The notes under the pieces: model-generated | What the model was told of the DNA's origin: nothing | Database searches by the model: none | The model's input: only the letters and a program-made list of their open reading frames with translations | NCBI GenBank assembly: GCA_001275005.1 | Contig: JWZX01002865.1 | Location: 1-45,457, forward strand | Source: Chrysochromulina tobinii | Taxonomy: Eukaryota; Haptophyta; Prymnesiales; Chrysochromulinaceae | Direction of reading: 5' to 3' | DNA length: 45,457 nucleotides | Position numbers and translations under genes: made by a program | Shown: positions 19,220-30,047 of the stretch, in pieces | Layout of the letters: each line of letters opens with the position of its first letter | How positions within the stretch are numbered: position 1 is the stretch's first letter

Positions 19220-20010
19220 GTACGAGGCGCAGGCTGGCAAGCGCGCGAGCGCTAAGGCGGCGGCGGATCTTGCAAGGGAGGAGGGCTGCTTCAGGTATGC
19301 TCGACTCGAGCAGGAGCGCGAGCTGGGCGAGCTGGTCGAGCGGCGCATCGAGCGTGGTTTCGAGAACTTGGCGGAGCCTGACGATGAGGAGCGTGATCTG
19401 CTGTTCGACGGGGGGCGTGAGCGGGCGGCGCGACTGATGCGTGAGGCGTCAGCGGTGGGCGCGCGTGCGTGGGCGATGCCGGATGGCGGCGGGGCGGCGG
19501 GAACAGCGCGGGTTACGGGCTGCGTCGACGAGCGCATGGACGAGGGCGGCGCCGACGCGGCTCCGGCTTTTTTCGGCAGCGATCTCGATGATATGGATGC
19601 TGATGACGCGCCAGCACCACCGCTACAGGCGACGCAGAGCTACGGCGCGGCGCATGATGACGACGAGGAGGAGGCTGAGGCCGATGAGGCTGTGTGCCGA
19701 GCGCCTATATGGCACGCGACTCAACAGTACGGCTCGTCGCAGGTTGGCGACTATGATGATGATGACGATGACGAGGCGGTGCGACGATCTGATTGGCCCG
19801 ACGCGCCGATAGCAGAGAGCCCGAGGGCCCTCGCGGCGAGATGGGCGGCGTGCGGGCTCGAGATGGACGGCGACAGAGTTCTCTGGCGAGCCGAGCGTGA
19901 CGAGAGAGGACGTTGAGTGCATGAGTGATATGTTGTCTGGTGATGCACATGACGAGCTAGCGAGTAGCATGGATGTCGTAGCGGCGGCGCTTGCGCAGGT
20001 TGCAGAGTAG
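19220..20010 (+). pseudogene. Broken acidic ORF, unknown
   Basis: Plus-strand coding-like sequence starting just after the pentamer tract. One frame gives basic then strongly acidic sequence to 19916 (RYEAQAGKRASAKAAADLAREEG; LDDMDADDAPAPPLQATQSYG; DDDDDDEAVRR). A second frame then carries EDVECMSDMLSGDAHDELASS to a TAG at 20008-20010, so a frame shift lies near 19870-19900. It has two ATQ(S/Q)YG motifs. I do not recognise it, and no ATG is near its start. It may be a gene fragment. Confidence 0.35.
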
Positions 20011-20057
20011 TTGCAGAGGGGGAGCAGCAGAGAGAGAGGGTGTCTGTAGGGTGTGCC

Positions 20058-20396
20058 ATGCGGGACGGCGACGGCGCGGGCGGCAGCGGCAGTGAGGCTG
20101 CGCGAGCGCTCGAGGGCGGCGACGGCGGCGTCGTCATGGGCTGCGAGGGCGTCGACGGCGCCGAGCAGGGAGCGTCGTTGGCGGCGCGCGAGGCAGAGGG
20201 CGACGACGAGGACGAGGCGATGGCGGGCGACGAGAACGTCTCGGTGCAGCACGAGGAGAGGGGCGGCGGCGCAACGGGTGGCATCAAGAAGGGGAAGCGC
20301 AGACGGGGCAAACAGAAGGGTACTGGCCATCGACAATGGATGGCGGCCAAGGGAGCTGATCTACGACCGGCGGCTGGCGAAGCGAGCGTGAGTTGA
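20058..20396 (+). CDS. Possible small Gly/Asp-rich basic-tailed protein
   Basis: ATG 20058 to TGA gives 112 residues: Gly/Ala/Asp/Glu-rich, then a basic patch (IKKGKRRRGKQKGTGHRQW) resembling a nuclear signal. A second overlapping frame also looks plausible near its end, so the true frame is unsure. It may be a further part of the broken acidic ORF upstream. Confidence 0.25.
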   Translation: MRDGDGAGGSGSEAARALEGGDGGVVMGCEGVDGAEQGASLAAREAEGDDEDEAMAGDENVSVQHEERGGGATGGIKKGKRRRGKQKGTGHRQWMAAKGADLRPAAGEASVS

Positions 20397-21057
20397 GCTC
20401 TGAACAGCGCGAGGTTGAGGGTTATCGGACTGCGCCTTCATTGCGCTGCAGTACGGGCCCTCCCTCTCTCGTTGATCATCTCGGTGAGCGTGACGCGGTG
20501 CCGACCGGCCTTGAGTTCTTCGGTCGAGGCGCTTATGTCCCTCCCTCTTTCTCTCCCCCAATCCCCCATTTTATGCTTGACGCCACGGTCGATCTCGAGC
20601 CGATTTCCTCTTCAGCGTAAGAGTGGCGCTCATCGGCTCGAGATCGGCCCGTTACTTCTCACCTACTTGTTCTCCGAGGGCACGTATGTCAGCATTTATG
20701 ACGTGTCACCTCTAGATGGACCCCTCCGTCATCTCCGCCTACTCCCGTCCTCCCCTGCTGGCTACCGGAGCACATTCGATAGGCTTCCGTATGGTTGTCT
20801 GTTGTTTATGTATAGACTTGACTTGACTTAACACGACATAGCGTGAACAGCTGCATGAACGGTTAGTTTCCATCGGTGGGAACTATGTGTGATCCGTTTG
20901 TCTGGCTACCCGAATCTTCTAAGAACTTGCCTTTCGCCTCACCTCGCGCTTGCTTCCTCGACGCCGTGCCTCGGTCGGGGCTCGGAAAGCAGCAGGCATC
21001 CGGCGCTCACTCAGCCAGCTCGCGTCGCTGACGCGCTCGTTATCCGCGCCGAGCACC
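20397..21057. other. 5' flank of thioredoxin reductase
   Basis: No independent gene. It includes a short (CTTGA)3 tract at 20816-20829. The 35 codons before the ATG are open in frame (RRSLSQLASLTRSLSAPST), which resembles a targeting peptide but lacks an ATG; an upstream exon or alternative start is possible. Confidence 0.45.
20816..20829 (+). repeat. Short (ACTTG) tract
   Basis: Nearly three ACTTG units in the sense orientation, 229 bp before the thioredoxin reductase ATG. Confidence 0.8.
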
Positions 21058-22545
21058 ATGGCGAGCGTGCACTATGACCTGCTCGTCATCGGCGGCGGCT
21101 CGGGCGGCCTCGCGGCAAGCAAGGCGGCGGCCAAGTACGGCAAGAAGGTTGCCGTCTGCGACTTTGTGAAGCCATCCGAGGCAGGCACCACATGGGGGCT
21201 CGGCGGCACCTGCGTCAACGTGGGCTGCATCCCGAAGAAGCTCATGCACCAGGCAGCGCAAATCGGCGAGATCATGAAGACCGACGCCGCCTCGTACGGC
21301 TGGGAGGCGGACGCGCCCAAGCACAATTGGGAGACGATGGTGAACAATGTGCAGTTGCACATCAAGTCGCTGAACTTTGGCTACCGCTCCGAGCTCATGA
21401 GCAACAACGTCAAGTACTACAATGCGTACGCCACCTTCACCGACCCAAAGACGGTGGTCGCCGTCGACAAGAAGGGCAAGGAGACGGTGCTCACGGCCGA
21501 CGCCTTCGTGATCGCATGCGGCGGCCGCCCCAAGTATCTCGACATTCCGGGGTGCAAGGAGCACTGCATCACGTCTGACGACGTGTTCGCGATGCCGACG
21601 GCGCCCGGCAAGACGCTCGTCGTGGGCGCCTCGTACGTGGCGCTCGAGTGCGCCGGCTTCATCCACGGCGTCGGCTTCGAGACGCACGTCATGATGCGCT
21701 CCATCCCGCTGCGCGGCTTCGACCAGCAGATGGCGATGCACATCAAGACGTACATGCAGGAGCACGGCATCAACTTCATCGAGGGCGCCGTGCCCACTAA
21801 GGTCGAGCTCACGCCCTCGGGCAAGAAGCTCGTCACGTGGGCGCACAATGACGGCACGACCGCCTCTGCCGAGTACGACACCGTGCTCATGGCCGTCGGG
21901 CGCGACGTCACCCCCGGCCAGATGGGCGTCGACAAGGCGGGTGTGGCCGTGAACCCCAAATCGGGTAAGATCCCCACGGTGGCCGAGCGGACCAACGTCG
22001 AGCACATTTATGCCATCGGTGACGTCATCGACGGCGAGGCGCTCTCGCCGCCTTCGCAGCTCACCGAGCTCACGCCCGTGGCCATCCAAGCGGGCAAGCT
22101 GCTCGCGGCGCGCCTGTACGGCGGCGGGACGGAGCAGATGGACTACCATGGCGTGCCCACCACCGTGTACACGCCCATCGAGTATGGATGCGTCGGCCTC
22201 TCCGAGGAGGCGGCCGAGGCGGCCCTAGGCAAGGAGAATCTGGAGGTGTACCACACATACTTCACGCCACTCGAGTGGACGGTGCCCCATCGCGGCGAGA
22301 ATAAGTGCTACGCCAAGCTGCTCTGCGACAAGACCAAAGGGGAGCTGGTCGTCGGGCTGCACATCTGCGGCCCCAACGCGGGCGAGATGACGCAGGGCTT
22401 CGCCGTCGCGCTCAAATGCGGCGCGACCAAGGCGCACTTTGACAGCACGGTCGGCATCCACCCGACCAATGTGGAACAGTTTACCACGCTCTCGATCACG
22501 AAGGCCTCGGGCACGTCGGCCGAGTCGACAGGTTGCTGAGGCTAA
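21058..22545 (+). CDS. TXNRD: Selenocysteine thioredoxin reductase (high-Mr type)
   Basis: ATG 21058 (ACCATGG context) to TAA 22543-22545, reading the in-frame TGA at 22537-22539 as Sec; 495 residues, Sec494. It has an FAD-binding GGGSGG (12-17), redox-active CVNVGC (Cys52/Cys57), a second dinucleotide site (LVVGASYVALECAG), the FAD motif AIGDV and the dimer segment IHPTNVEQF. This length and the C-terminal Gly-Cys-Sec-Gly end match animal-type high-Mr TrxR, where Cys-Sec passes electrons from the flavin site of the partner subunit to thioredoxin. A plain stop at the TGA would leave GC and an inactive C-terminal site. The downstream SECIS supports recoding. Function: NADPH-dependent reduction of thioredoxin. 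Confidence 0.93.
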
Positions 22546-22591
22546 GCCCACTTGGTACACGGTAAGAATCCTTGCCGTGTAGCAGGTGGGC
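22546..22591 (+). promoter_or_regulatory. Stem-loop just after the Sec codon
   Basis: Starts 7 nt after the TGA, directly after TAA. Outer arm GCCCACTT pairs with AGGTGGGC, and inner arm TACACGGTAAG with CTTGCCGTGTA, loop AATC; two G-U pairs, otherwise complementary. It resembles selenocysteine redefinition elements in some selenoprotein mRNAs. It could equally be a 3'-end structure. Confidence 0.5.
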
Positions 22592-22633
22592 TTTGGCAGC
22601 TTCTCCAGGGCCGCAAGCAGATGGCTCGGATCG

Positions 22634-22702
22634 CTCACGAAAGGAATGATGGCAGGCCTTGCAATCGCGCGAGAGCGCTCAAGGCCATGCCGGAGTCGTG
22701 GG
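22634..22702 (+). promoter_or_regulatory. SECIS element, form-II-like
   Basis: Helix I: CTCACGA (22634-22640) with TCGTGGG (22696-22702). Quartet: ATGA at 22646-22649 opposite GGAG at 22692-22695, giving tandem G-A pairs. Helix II: GGCAGGCCTTG (22651-22661) with CAAGGCCATGCC (22680-22691), one bulge. Apical AA at 22663-22664, then a mini-helix GCGC-GAGA-GCGC (22667-22678), as in form II SECIS. ATGA to AA spacing is 13 nt, and it lies about 107 nt after the UGA. Confidence 0.8.
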
Positions 22703-23047
22703 GGTCGAGCTAGCTCATGTCCGCAGCCCGAACCGTCAGGAGGCCGCTTGCATTCTTGACGAGGCGACACGCAGCGTCAACGGCGGACTTTTGGCGACAT
22801 GGATGTTTGGTATAGTTGCGGGGTCATTCACGGGGGTGGTGGACGGGTGCAGACTGCAGTTGCCGTGGCGTTGTCTGGAGCAGCATAGGCGTTGGTGTGC
22901 CGGCTCGCGGCGCAGCGCCGCGCCTCTTGCGCGTGGCGCGCGGAACCTCGCCCACGCGCGCGCGCCCCGCCCATGGCCACGCGCCAGGGCACGGTGCGCC
23001 CGCGCGTGGCGGTCGGAGTCGCATCGCATCGCTGAGGTTTTCGACGA

Positions 23048-23157
23048 CGATTTTCAGTCACTGTCGGCCTGTGCCCACAGCCCACACTGTCATGTCACTC
23101 TATACTACGCTTTTCAGACGCACCGTCGGCCTGTGCCCTCACTGTCGCACGTCACTC
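23048..23157. repeat. Imperfect ~50-bp direct duplication
   Basis: Two segments share TTTTCAG, CGTCGGCCTGTGCCC, CACTGTC and GTCACTC in the same order (about 23050-23101 and 23111-23157). The second copy overlaps the 3' end of the minus-strand methyltransferase. Confidence 0.6.
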
Positions 23158-24089
23158 CTCTCAACAACCAGCTCCGGGACTCGGCTGCCCGTGGCCGTGA
23201 CGCTACTGAGGCAACTCTGGAATTTCTGCTTCATGGCATGCTGCTCCGCCACGCTGCGCAACCACCACGCCTTGGAGTTGCGTCTGCCGCTCCTGTTTTG
23301 CGTGGCCTGAGGATGCATCAGATGCGGCCTGGCGGTACCAGCCGCGCTGTACACGCCATGACGCAGCTGGACACCATTGGACGCGAACGCGCCCAGAACG
23401 ACGGGGTTGTACTGGTGCGTCGAGAAGATGACCTCCACCCTTGCCAGGCTCCGCAGTCGGCGAAAGAAGAGCGCCTGTGACGCTCGCAACGACGAGGGCG
23501 GGACCAAGCCAGGCCTCTGCAGGAGCACAGGCGGCCAACCGCCCCAGGCCATGTAGTACAAGACGTCACTGACCAGGACCAAGTCGGCAGCTTCTGGCAC
23601 GCCGGCACGACCCGGCTTGAAGCTCGCATCGTCCAAAAGGCGCTGCAAATCGAACTGGTGCGTCGAGCACGATGGGCACCGTCGACGCGTCGAGGACACC
23701 ATCTCCGAAGAGATGTCTGTGCCCACGTGTGATGCGTTCGGGCGAGATGTCGCGAGCCGCCCGAGCATGATGCCTAAATTGCTCGCGACGTCGAGCAGCG
23801 AGTCGTACTCAGGATGATGGCTCTCGATGTAGCACAAGAGCTCGGGGTGCACTGAAGAACCGTAGCGCCAGATACCAGACGAGCCATTCGCCCGAGAGTG
23901 GATGTAGTCCCACAAGACTGGCGGTGGCCGCTTGAACAAGTAGATGAGCCACACGAGCGAGGTGGCTCGGTGCCAATCATGAATGAGCCAAACGGAGCCG
24001 AGAAAAACTATCGTTGCCAAGACGCTCGTGCGAATGCCATCTGGCGCCCGTAGCGTACACCGTGACGCAGGGTGACAACATGAAATCAT
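23139..24089 (-). CDS. Membrane-anchored SAM-dependent methyltransferase
   Basis: Minus strand; the first in-frame ATG is at 24089, giving 316 residues. Residues ~20-50 hold a hydrophobic helix (SVLATIVFLGSVWLI, then ATSLVWLIYLF). The catalytic fold shows motif I LLDVASNLGIMLGRLA, motif II HVGTDIS, and motif IV LVLVSDVLYYM. Motif I has SNLG where the usual glycine-rich loop is GxG, so SAM binding is likely but atypical. A C-terminal region (VEVIFSTHQYNP) matches the late beta-strands of class I methyltransferases. The substrate is unknown. It converges with the thioredoxin reductase gene. A similar membrane-tethered methyltransferase-like architecture occurs in several protists; this is general knowledge, not a match. 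Confidence 0.65.
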   Translation of the reverse strand: MISCCHPASRCTLRAPDGIRTSVLATIVFLGSVWLIHDWHRATSLVWLIYLFKRPPPVLWDYIHSRANGSSGIWRYGSSVHPELLCYIESHHPEYDSLLDVASNLGIMLGRLATSRPNASHVGTDISSEMVSSTRRRCPSCSTHQFDLQRLLDDASFKPGRAGVPEAADLVLVSDVLYYMAWGGWPPVLLQRPGLVPPSSLRASQALFFRRLRSLARVEVIFSTHQYNPVVLGAFASNGVQLRHGVYSAAGTARPHLMHPQATQNRSGRRNSKAWWLRSVAEQHAMKQKFQSCLSSVTATGSRVPELVVERSDVRQ

Positions 24090-25040
24090 GCATGAACACT
24101 CTTGTGTGGATAGCTGAACTATCTGTCCCAATCAGTCAGTAAGTCAGTTTCGTCGCGGTCCCCCAGCGCACTCTCCACCTCGGCTCCAAATAGCTTGGAA
24201 AGGGGTGGGGGAGTACGTGCCCGCGCTCACGCGTGCGTTGCCTTGGGCCGGTGTGTGGCCTTCGGTCGGCCGAAGATGAGCGTCTGGGGACACGCTGGAC
24301 GTGCACGGAGCGCGCCTGCCAAAGTTGCATGCATTTCATTCACCACATCCCTTTTTTGGTACCTATTTGATGTTTCTGTGTCGAGTTTTCTGTTACAGAC
24401 GCCCCTGCACCAAAATTCTCTCGAGACACTCAATGGACACTCTCAAAACTGCGCACCAGATGGCGCTTCCGTGCGCTCACGGTCAGTCGGTCACCCTCAC
24501 GCTCGCTCGAGGTCGCACCCCAACACCCACCCACCACGCCCATCCGTGTGACCGAGAGTCAAGAACTGGTCATCACCCCAGTCGTTCTTGCGCCCGTCGA
24601 TACGAGCTCGTGCCCGGGCTGCCTGGCTCCTACGAGGCGTCTGAAGCACACATGTACGAAGGCACGCAGCGAGAACAAGTGGCACACTTCTCCCTCCGTC
24701 GATTCCCGCCATGCCAAGCGCTCGGGCACAGGGTCCGCACCCGCTCTCACGGCACCTGAAGCAGTCCAAATTCCAGGCGTCTCTTTGGCGATCGACTTTG
24801 GGAGTGACGTGGGCGTTCGCGCGGGCGAGATGCACGTGTTCTCAGAAGCACCTTCGCATATTTCATCATCCTCTCAGGCGCTGAACTCATCGCACTTGCC
24901 CGTGCCGACGCTCATTATGGAGCAAGGTGAGGTATCTGACGTGGATGGCGACGTAGTCATGGCCGAGGGCGACGCGTTCGCTCGAGACACACGTATTGCT
25001 AACCAGGCGGTGGATGGCCTGGCGCCGCCCGCTCTCGACA
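24090..25040. other. Region with no confident gene
   Basis: Open frames exist on both strands. The plus-strand frame that runs to 25126 contains SDVDGDVVMAEGDAFARDTRIA but lacks a recognisable domain. It probably holds decayed coding sequence upstream of the reverse-transcriptase scrap. Confidence 0.35.
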
Positions 25041-25157
25041 ATGCTGTGCGTCGGTGCGCACCATCGGATGCTGTGCGAGGTCCAGCGCCGCCACCCGGCC
25101 GTCAACATCACCGGCACGGCCGATGACACGTACTTCAACGGCGACGAGCGCCACTGA
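25041..25157 (+). pseudogene. Reverse-transcriptase fragment (ADD box)
   Basis: 38 codons ending in TGA: LCEVQRRHPAVNIT then GTADDTYFNG. This resembles the ...xxHPxVxxxAYADDxYLxG box of non-LTR retrotransposon RT, with T for Y before ADD. Only this segment survives. It is a relic with no function inferred. Confidence 0.4.
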
Positions 25158-25315
25158 GGCGCCGTCGAGCATCATGTACAGGTACCATCCCGCCCGTTCG
25201 TACAAGTATCGACCCACCAATCCAGTTCGTACGTACCAGTACCAACCCCCCGATCTACAGCGTGGTGCAACCGCCGGGAACACCCGGATCCATACCATCC
25301 CGAACAACTACTATA

Positions 25316-26012
25316 ATGGCAGGCAAACGAACCGTTGATGTCAAGATCTCATTCGAGCAATTCGACATGCTGCCAGGCGCTGCAGGCAAGATGAGTACGA
25401 GTTCCCAGAGAAGGGCAATCCAGACTAAGGAGCATTTTTAGCCCCGAGGAGCTGGACTACTTTGCCGATGTTATCAAGTACGCCTCGCACTCGGGCCTCT
25501 ACACTGTAGATGTCGAGGATGCATGCGACATGCTCCGCGCGGCAATTGAGCGCCCCATCCCTGACATGTTTCTCCCTCTTGCCAATCTCATGCTTGACCT
25601 TGTGGACTCTAACGAGTTCCACATGGTCTCGAAGTACGCGGAGGCTCACACTCTGGCCATGCAGCTCTGGAGCCTTTCAAGTGCACCGCAGCACCGGGAG
25701 TCCACGATGAGGATGCGTGCATCCCAGAGCTCATGCTCGCTCACGGACGGGATGGCAGACAAGCTCCTGGTTACAGACGCCCGCCTTCTGGAGCTGCAGA
25801 TGTATGGCGGGGATGCCCTGGCCGGCTGGCGGTGCTTGTTACGGTGCACGAGGAGCAGGGACGGCACGGCACGCGCCCGGCTGCCTGTGCAGCTCACTCA
25901 AAGCGGGTGGGAGCGCGAAGACGCCATCATCATCGTGGCCGTCTTCACAGTGATGAGGATGCCACTAGCCTGGGCCTTGCGCGACGTGATTGGTCCGTTG
26001 CGGTGGAGTTAG
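25316..26012 (+). pseudogene. Frame-broken hypothetical gene
   Basis: Coding sense continues across three single-base faults within 50 bp: one base short after 25390, an extra T at 25426 and an extra T in the run 25435-25439. Pieces read KRTVDVKISFEQFDMLPG, DEYEFPEKGNPD, KEHF and EELDYFADVIKYASHSGLYT, then a helical segment (MFLPLANLMLDLVDSNEFHMV). After about 25670 the frame is uncertain. I do not recognise the family. The clustering of faults argues for decay or a poorly called patch. Confidence 0.4.
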
Positions 26013-26363
26013 AGCCGCGACCGCTTATTCATATTATCCGCTTATCGTTCGCCGCGCCGCTGTCCCCTGAGCTCGCTGCGGACAAGGTCACGCACAATCC
26101 ACACGACCCGAAGAATCAGCCCTGCTTTCAAACTGCTTCTCCCCGCGACCCCGTTCCCCCCCGTTTCCCCCCTATGCATGCGCGCATTGCACCCGACCGA
26201 AACAGCGCGTCGACCTTGCTGCGCCCGGCGACGCGGCGACGGGGCCGCATGTCAGAATGGAGCGCGGACCTCGATGGGTGCGCGCAAACTCTACGGAACC
26301 GTCGCGACGTGGTGGTTCGCCATCCGCGAGGCACACTCACTCACCCACCCTCCTGCCCTGTGA

Positions 26364-27995
<1,632 letters not shown>

Positions 27996-28601
27996 GGTCA
28001 CTGTCATGAGGACAGGAGAGTCAGAGACAGAGTCGCATCAGCTCGTGCCCGTTGGCGTGCTCGGCTCAACGTTCCTCGTTCACGCGTGGACTCTGCGTGA
28101 GAACACCCACCCTCACTGCAGGGACCTCGCACGGAAAATCAACATTCTTTGGGGCGGCCGCTGTCTACGTGTGCGCGGAACCGGGAACGGACTCTCCGGT
28201 CACCCTCGTCAGACGCTCCGCACCTCTAGAAGTCTAGATTGTCGAGCGTGTCGTCTGCGCGAAAGTAGAGATCTCGACTAGTCGAAACACGGAAGATCAC
28301 ATATTGATTGATACAATTCGAATTGGCGTTGGTCTCAACTTTTTATCGATTTTGGTTTCGCGGGTTCGTTTGCGGACCGCGCCCGCGGGGGCCTTCCCCC
28401 TCGCCTCGAGCTCGACCGCTCGCACGCTCCGCGGGTCGGGTCTGTGGGGCCCGCGCATCCGATGGGCAACCGCGCGCGCGCGGCCCCGCGACCAGAAGAA
28501 CTGTCAATCACAAAGCTGATGATCTATAATCAAAGTAGATCCCGGCCTCCGCGCTCTCTGTGCTCCCGTGATTGTGCGCCTAGGAGCTGCTCCTCCGTCG
28601 C
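27996..28601. other. 3' flanks of converging katanin and PSD genes
   Basis: No supported gene. It has a hairpin-like CTAGAAGTCTAG at 28225-28236 and AG/CT-rich text. Confidence 0.5.
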
Positions 28602-30047
28602 TCACGGCGACGCCTCGCCGGCTCGCTGGTTGTTAGCTTGCTGGTGCGGGCTGGGTCGTGGTGATTTGGAGGCCGAGGCGCGTCGGCTCGCACGGCTCGG
28701 GCTGAGCTCCTCGAGCTCGTCGCACTCAATGCGCTCGATGCCGTGCTCTTGGGCGAGTGCGAGGAGCGCGTCACGATCGATGCCCTCGAGCAGACCGAGC
28801 TCCTCGAGCATCTGCTGAGGGAGGCGCCGCTCGAGAAGCACCCGCAGCTGCACCCGTGTGAGCGACGTGCATGCAATCGCGTTTTCGGCCGCCAAGTGGC
28901 GACCGCTGCCGAGCACCTCGTCGGGGCTCGAGCCAAGGACGCTCGCCAAGCTCGCACCTGCCTCGAGCTTGAAGTCCATGCCTTTGGCGTGCAGCGCGGC
29001 GCACTGGTCTATGAGGGCCGTGTGACGGTTGAAGAAGAGGGCGATGCTGCTGCCACCACGCGCGAAGCAGCCGAGAAGCGCGCCCCGCTCGACGCGTGCC
29101 CCCTCGTGTATCCCGGCCTCCAACCGAATCGAATCGACGGTGACGCCGCCGATGATGACGAGCACCGCACGCAGTGGCGGCGCGCCAGCTGGTCCTCGCG
29201 CGGCCTGTTCGAGCACAAGGATCGCGCGCCGGTTCGTCTCAAGCACGTTAATGTGCTCGTAGATGTAGGGCTTGACCGAGGCGGAGTGCGTGCCGAGCGA
29301 TGCGAAGGCGCAGCTCACCACCGTGCCCGCAAACGGTGCGTGGTAGCAGTGGTAGTCTGCAGGCGCGAGGTACAGGATGTAGCACGGATGCTCCACGTAC
29401 TGCTCGTGCTCCGGGATGCCCACGTCGCGGATGTGGAACTGCTCGTTCTTGATGATCTGTGGCATCTCACGCACGCTCGGGAAGGGCGTCACCACCGCTG
29501 TCGCGGGAGATAGCACGTGGGACGTGCCCAGGTTGCGCTCGGGCGCGTGCGGCCCTGCGTACTTGCGCGTGAACCACTCGTTCATCGTCGTGTACTCGCC
29601 AGCCGATTTCTCCCAGACCCAAGGCTCAACCTGCACGCCGTACGTACGGCAGTAGGAGAGCACCTCGGTGGCCGCATTCTGTCCGAGGTCCTCAAAACGC
29701 GTGTCCCAATGCAGATACTTTCTGTTCAGCCAGCGCAGAAAGGCCTGATACAGCCGGCCCGAGCCGAAAACGCGCCAAATGAATGCGAGCACGTGCCAGA
29801 CGCCGTCCGACGGCGGCCGGATCTCGCAATCAATCTGATCCGTCTTCAAGATGTGAAACGGCCGAACGGATGCGCAGAAGCGGAGGGTCGCACGGCGAAG
29901 CGCGACGAGGAAGATGAGCACCATCGCTGTCGAGATGCCAACGCAGACGTGCAAGGTCAAGCGCAGCGTGACGAGGAGTATGAGCACGCTAACCGTCCAG
30001 ACGCCGATGACGCCAGCGACTAGCGCGACCAACTTCTCGTCGTGCAT
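28602..30047 (-). CDS. PSD: Phosphatidylserine decarboxylase
   Basis: Minus strand, ATG 30047, 481 residues. Two N-terminal hydrophobic helices (LVALVAGVIGVWTVSVLILLV; STAMVLIFLVAL) anchor it. The PSD core follows: YTTMNEWFTRKY, VLSPATAVVTPF, the active-site APADYHCYHAPFAG, and the self-cleavage region ARGGSSIALFF, with GGSS at ~331-334. PSDs cleave themselves at a Gly-Ser bond to make a pyruvoyl group and turn phosphatidylserine into phosphatidylethanolamine. Here the cleavage motif reads GGSS rather than LGST, a variant still with a Gly-Ser bond. The alpha part is long (~147 residues) with a Leu-rich helix and an Arg/Ser-rich tail. The membrane site (mitochondrial, ER or Golgi) is not clear; the two-helix N-terminus gives no clear targeting peptide. 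Confidence 0.92.
   Translation of the reverse strand: MHDEKLVALVAGVIGVWTVSVLILLVTLRLTLHVCVGISTAMVLIFLVALRRATLRFCASVRPFHILKTDQIDCEIRPPSDGVWHVLAFIWRVFGSGRLYQAFLRWLNRKYLHWDTRFEDLGQNAATEVLSYCRTYGVQVEPWVWEKSAGEYTTMNEWFTRKYAGPHAPERNLGTSHVLSPATAVVTPFPSVREMPQIIKNEQFHIRDVGIPEHEQYVEHPCYILYLAPADYHCYHAPFAGTVVSCAFASLGTHSASVKPYIYEHINVLETNRRAILVLEQAARGPAGAPPLRAVLVIIGGVTVDSIRLEAGIHEGARVERGALLGCFARGGSSIALFFNRHTALIDQCAALHAKGMDFKLEAGASLASVLGSSPDEVLGSGRHLAAENAIACTSLTRVQLRVLLERRLPQQMLEELGLLEGIDRDALLALAQEHGIERIECDELEELSPSRASRRASASKSPRPSPHQQANNQRAGEASP

Noticed and set aside
21040-22149. Long minus-strand open frame opposite thioredoxin reductase
   Set aside because: Shadow frame in high-GC DNA; Arg/His/Leu-rich without domain features.
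22546-22591. SECIS candidate
   Set aside because: Strong stem but no ATGA/GA quartet or apical AA; the element at 22634-22702 fits much better.
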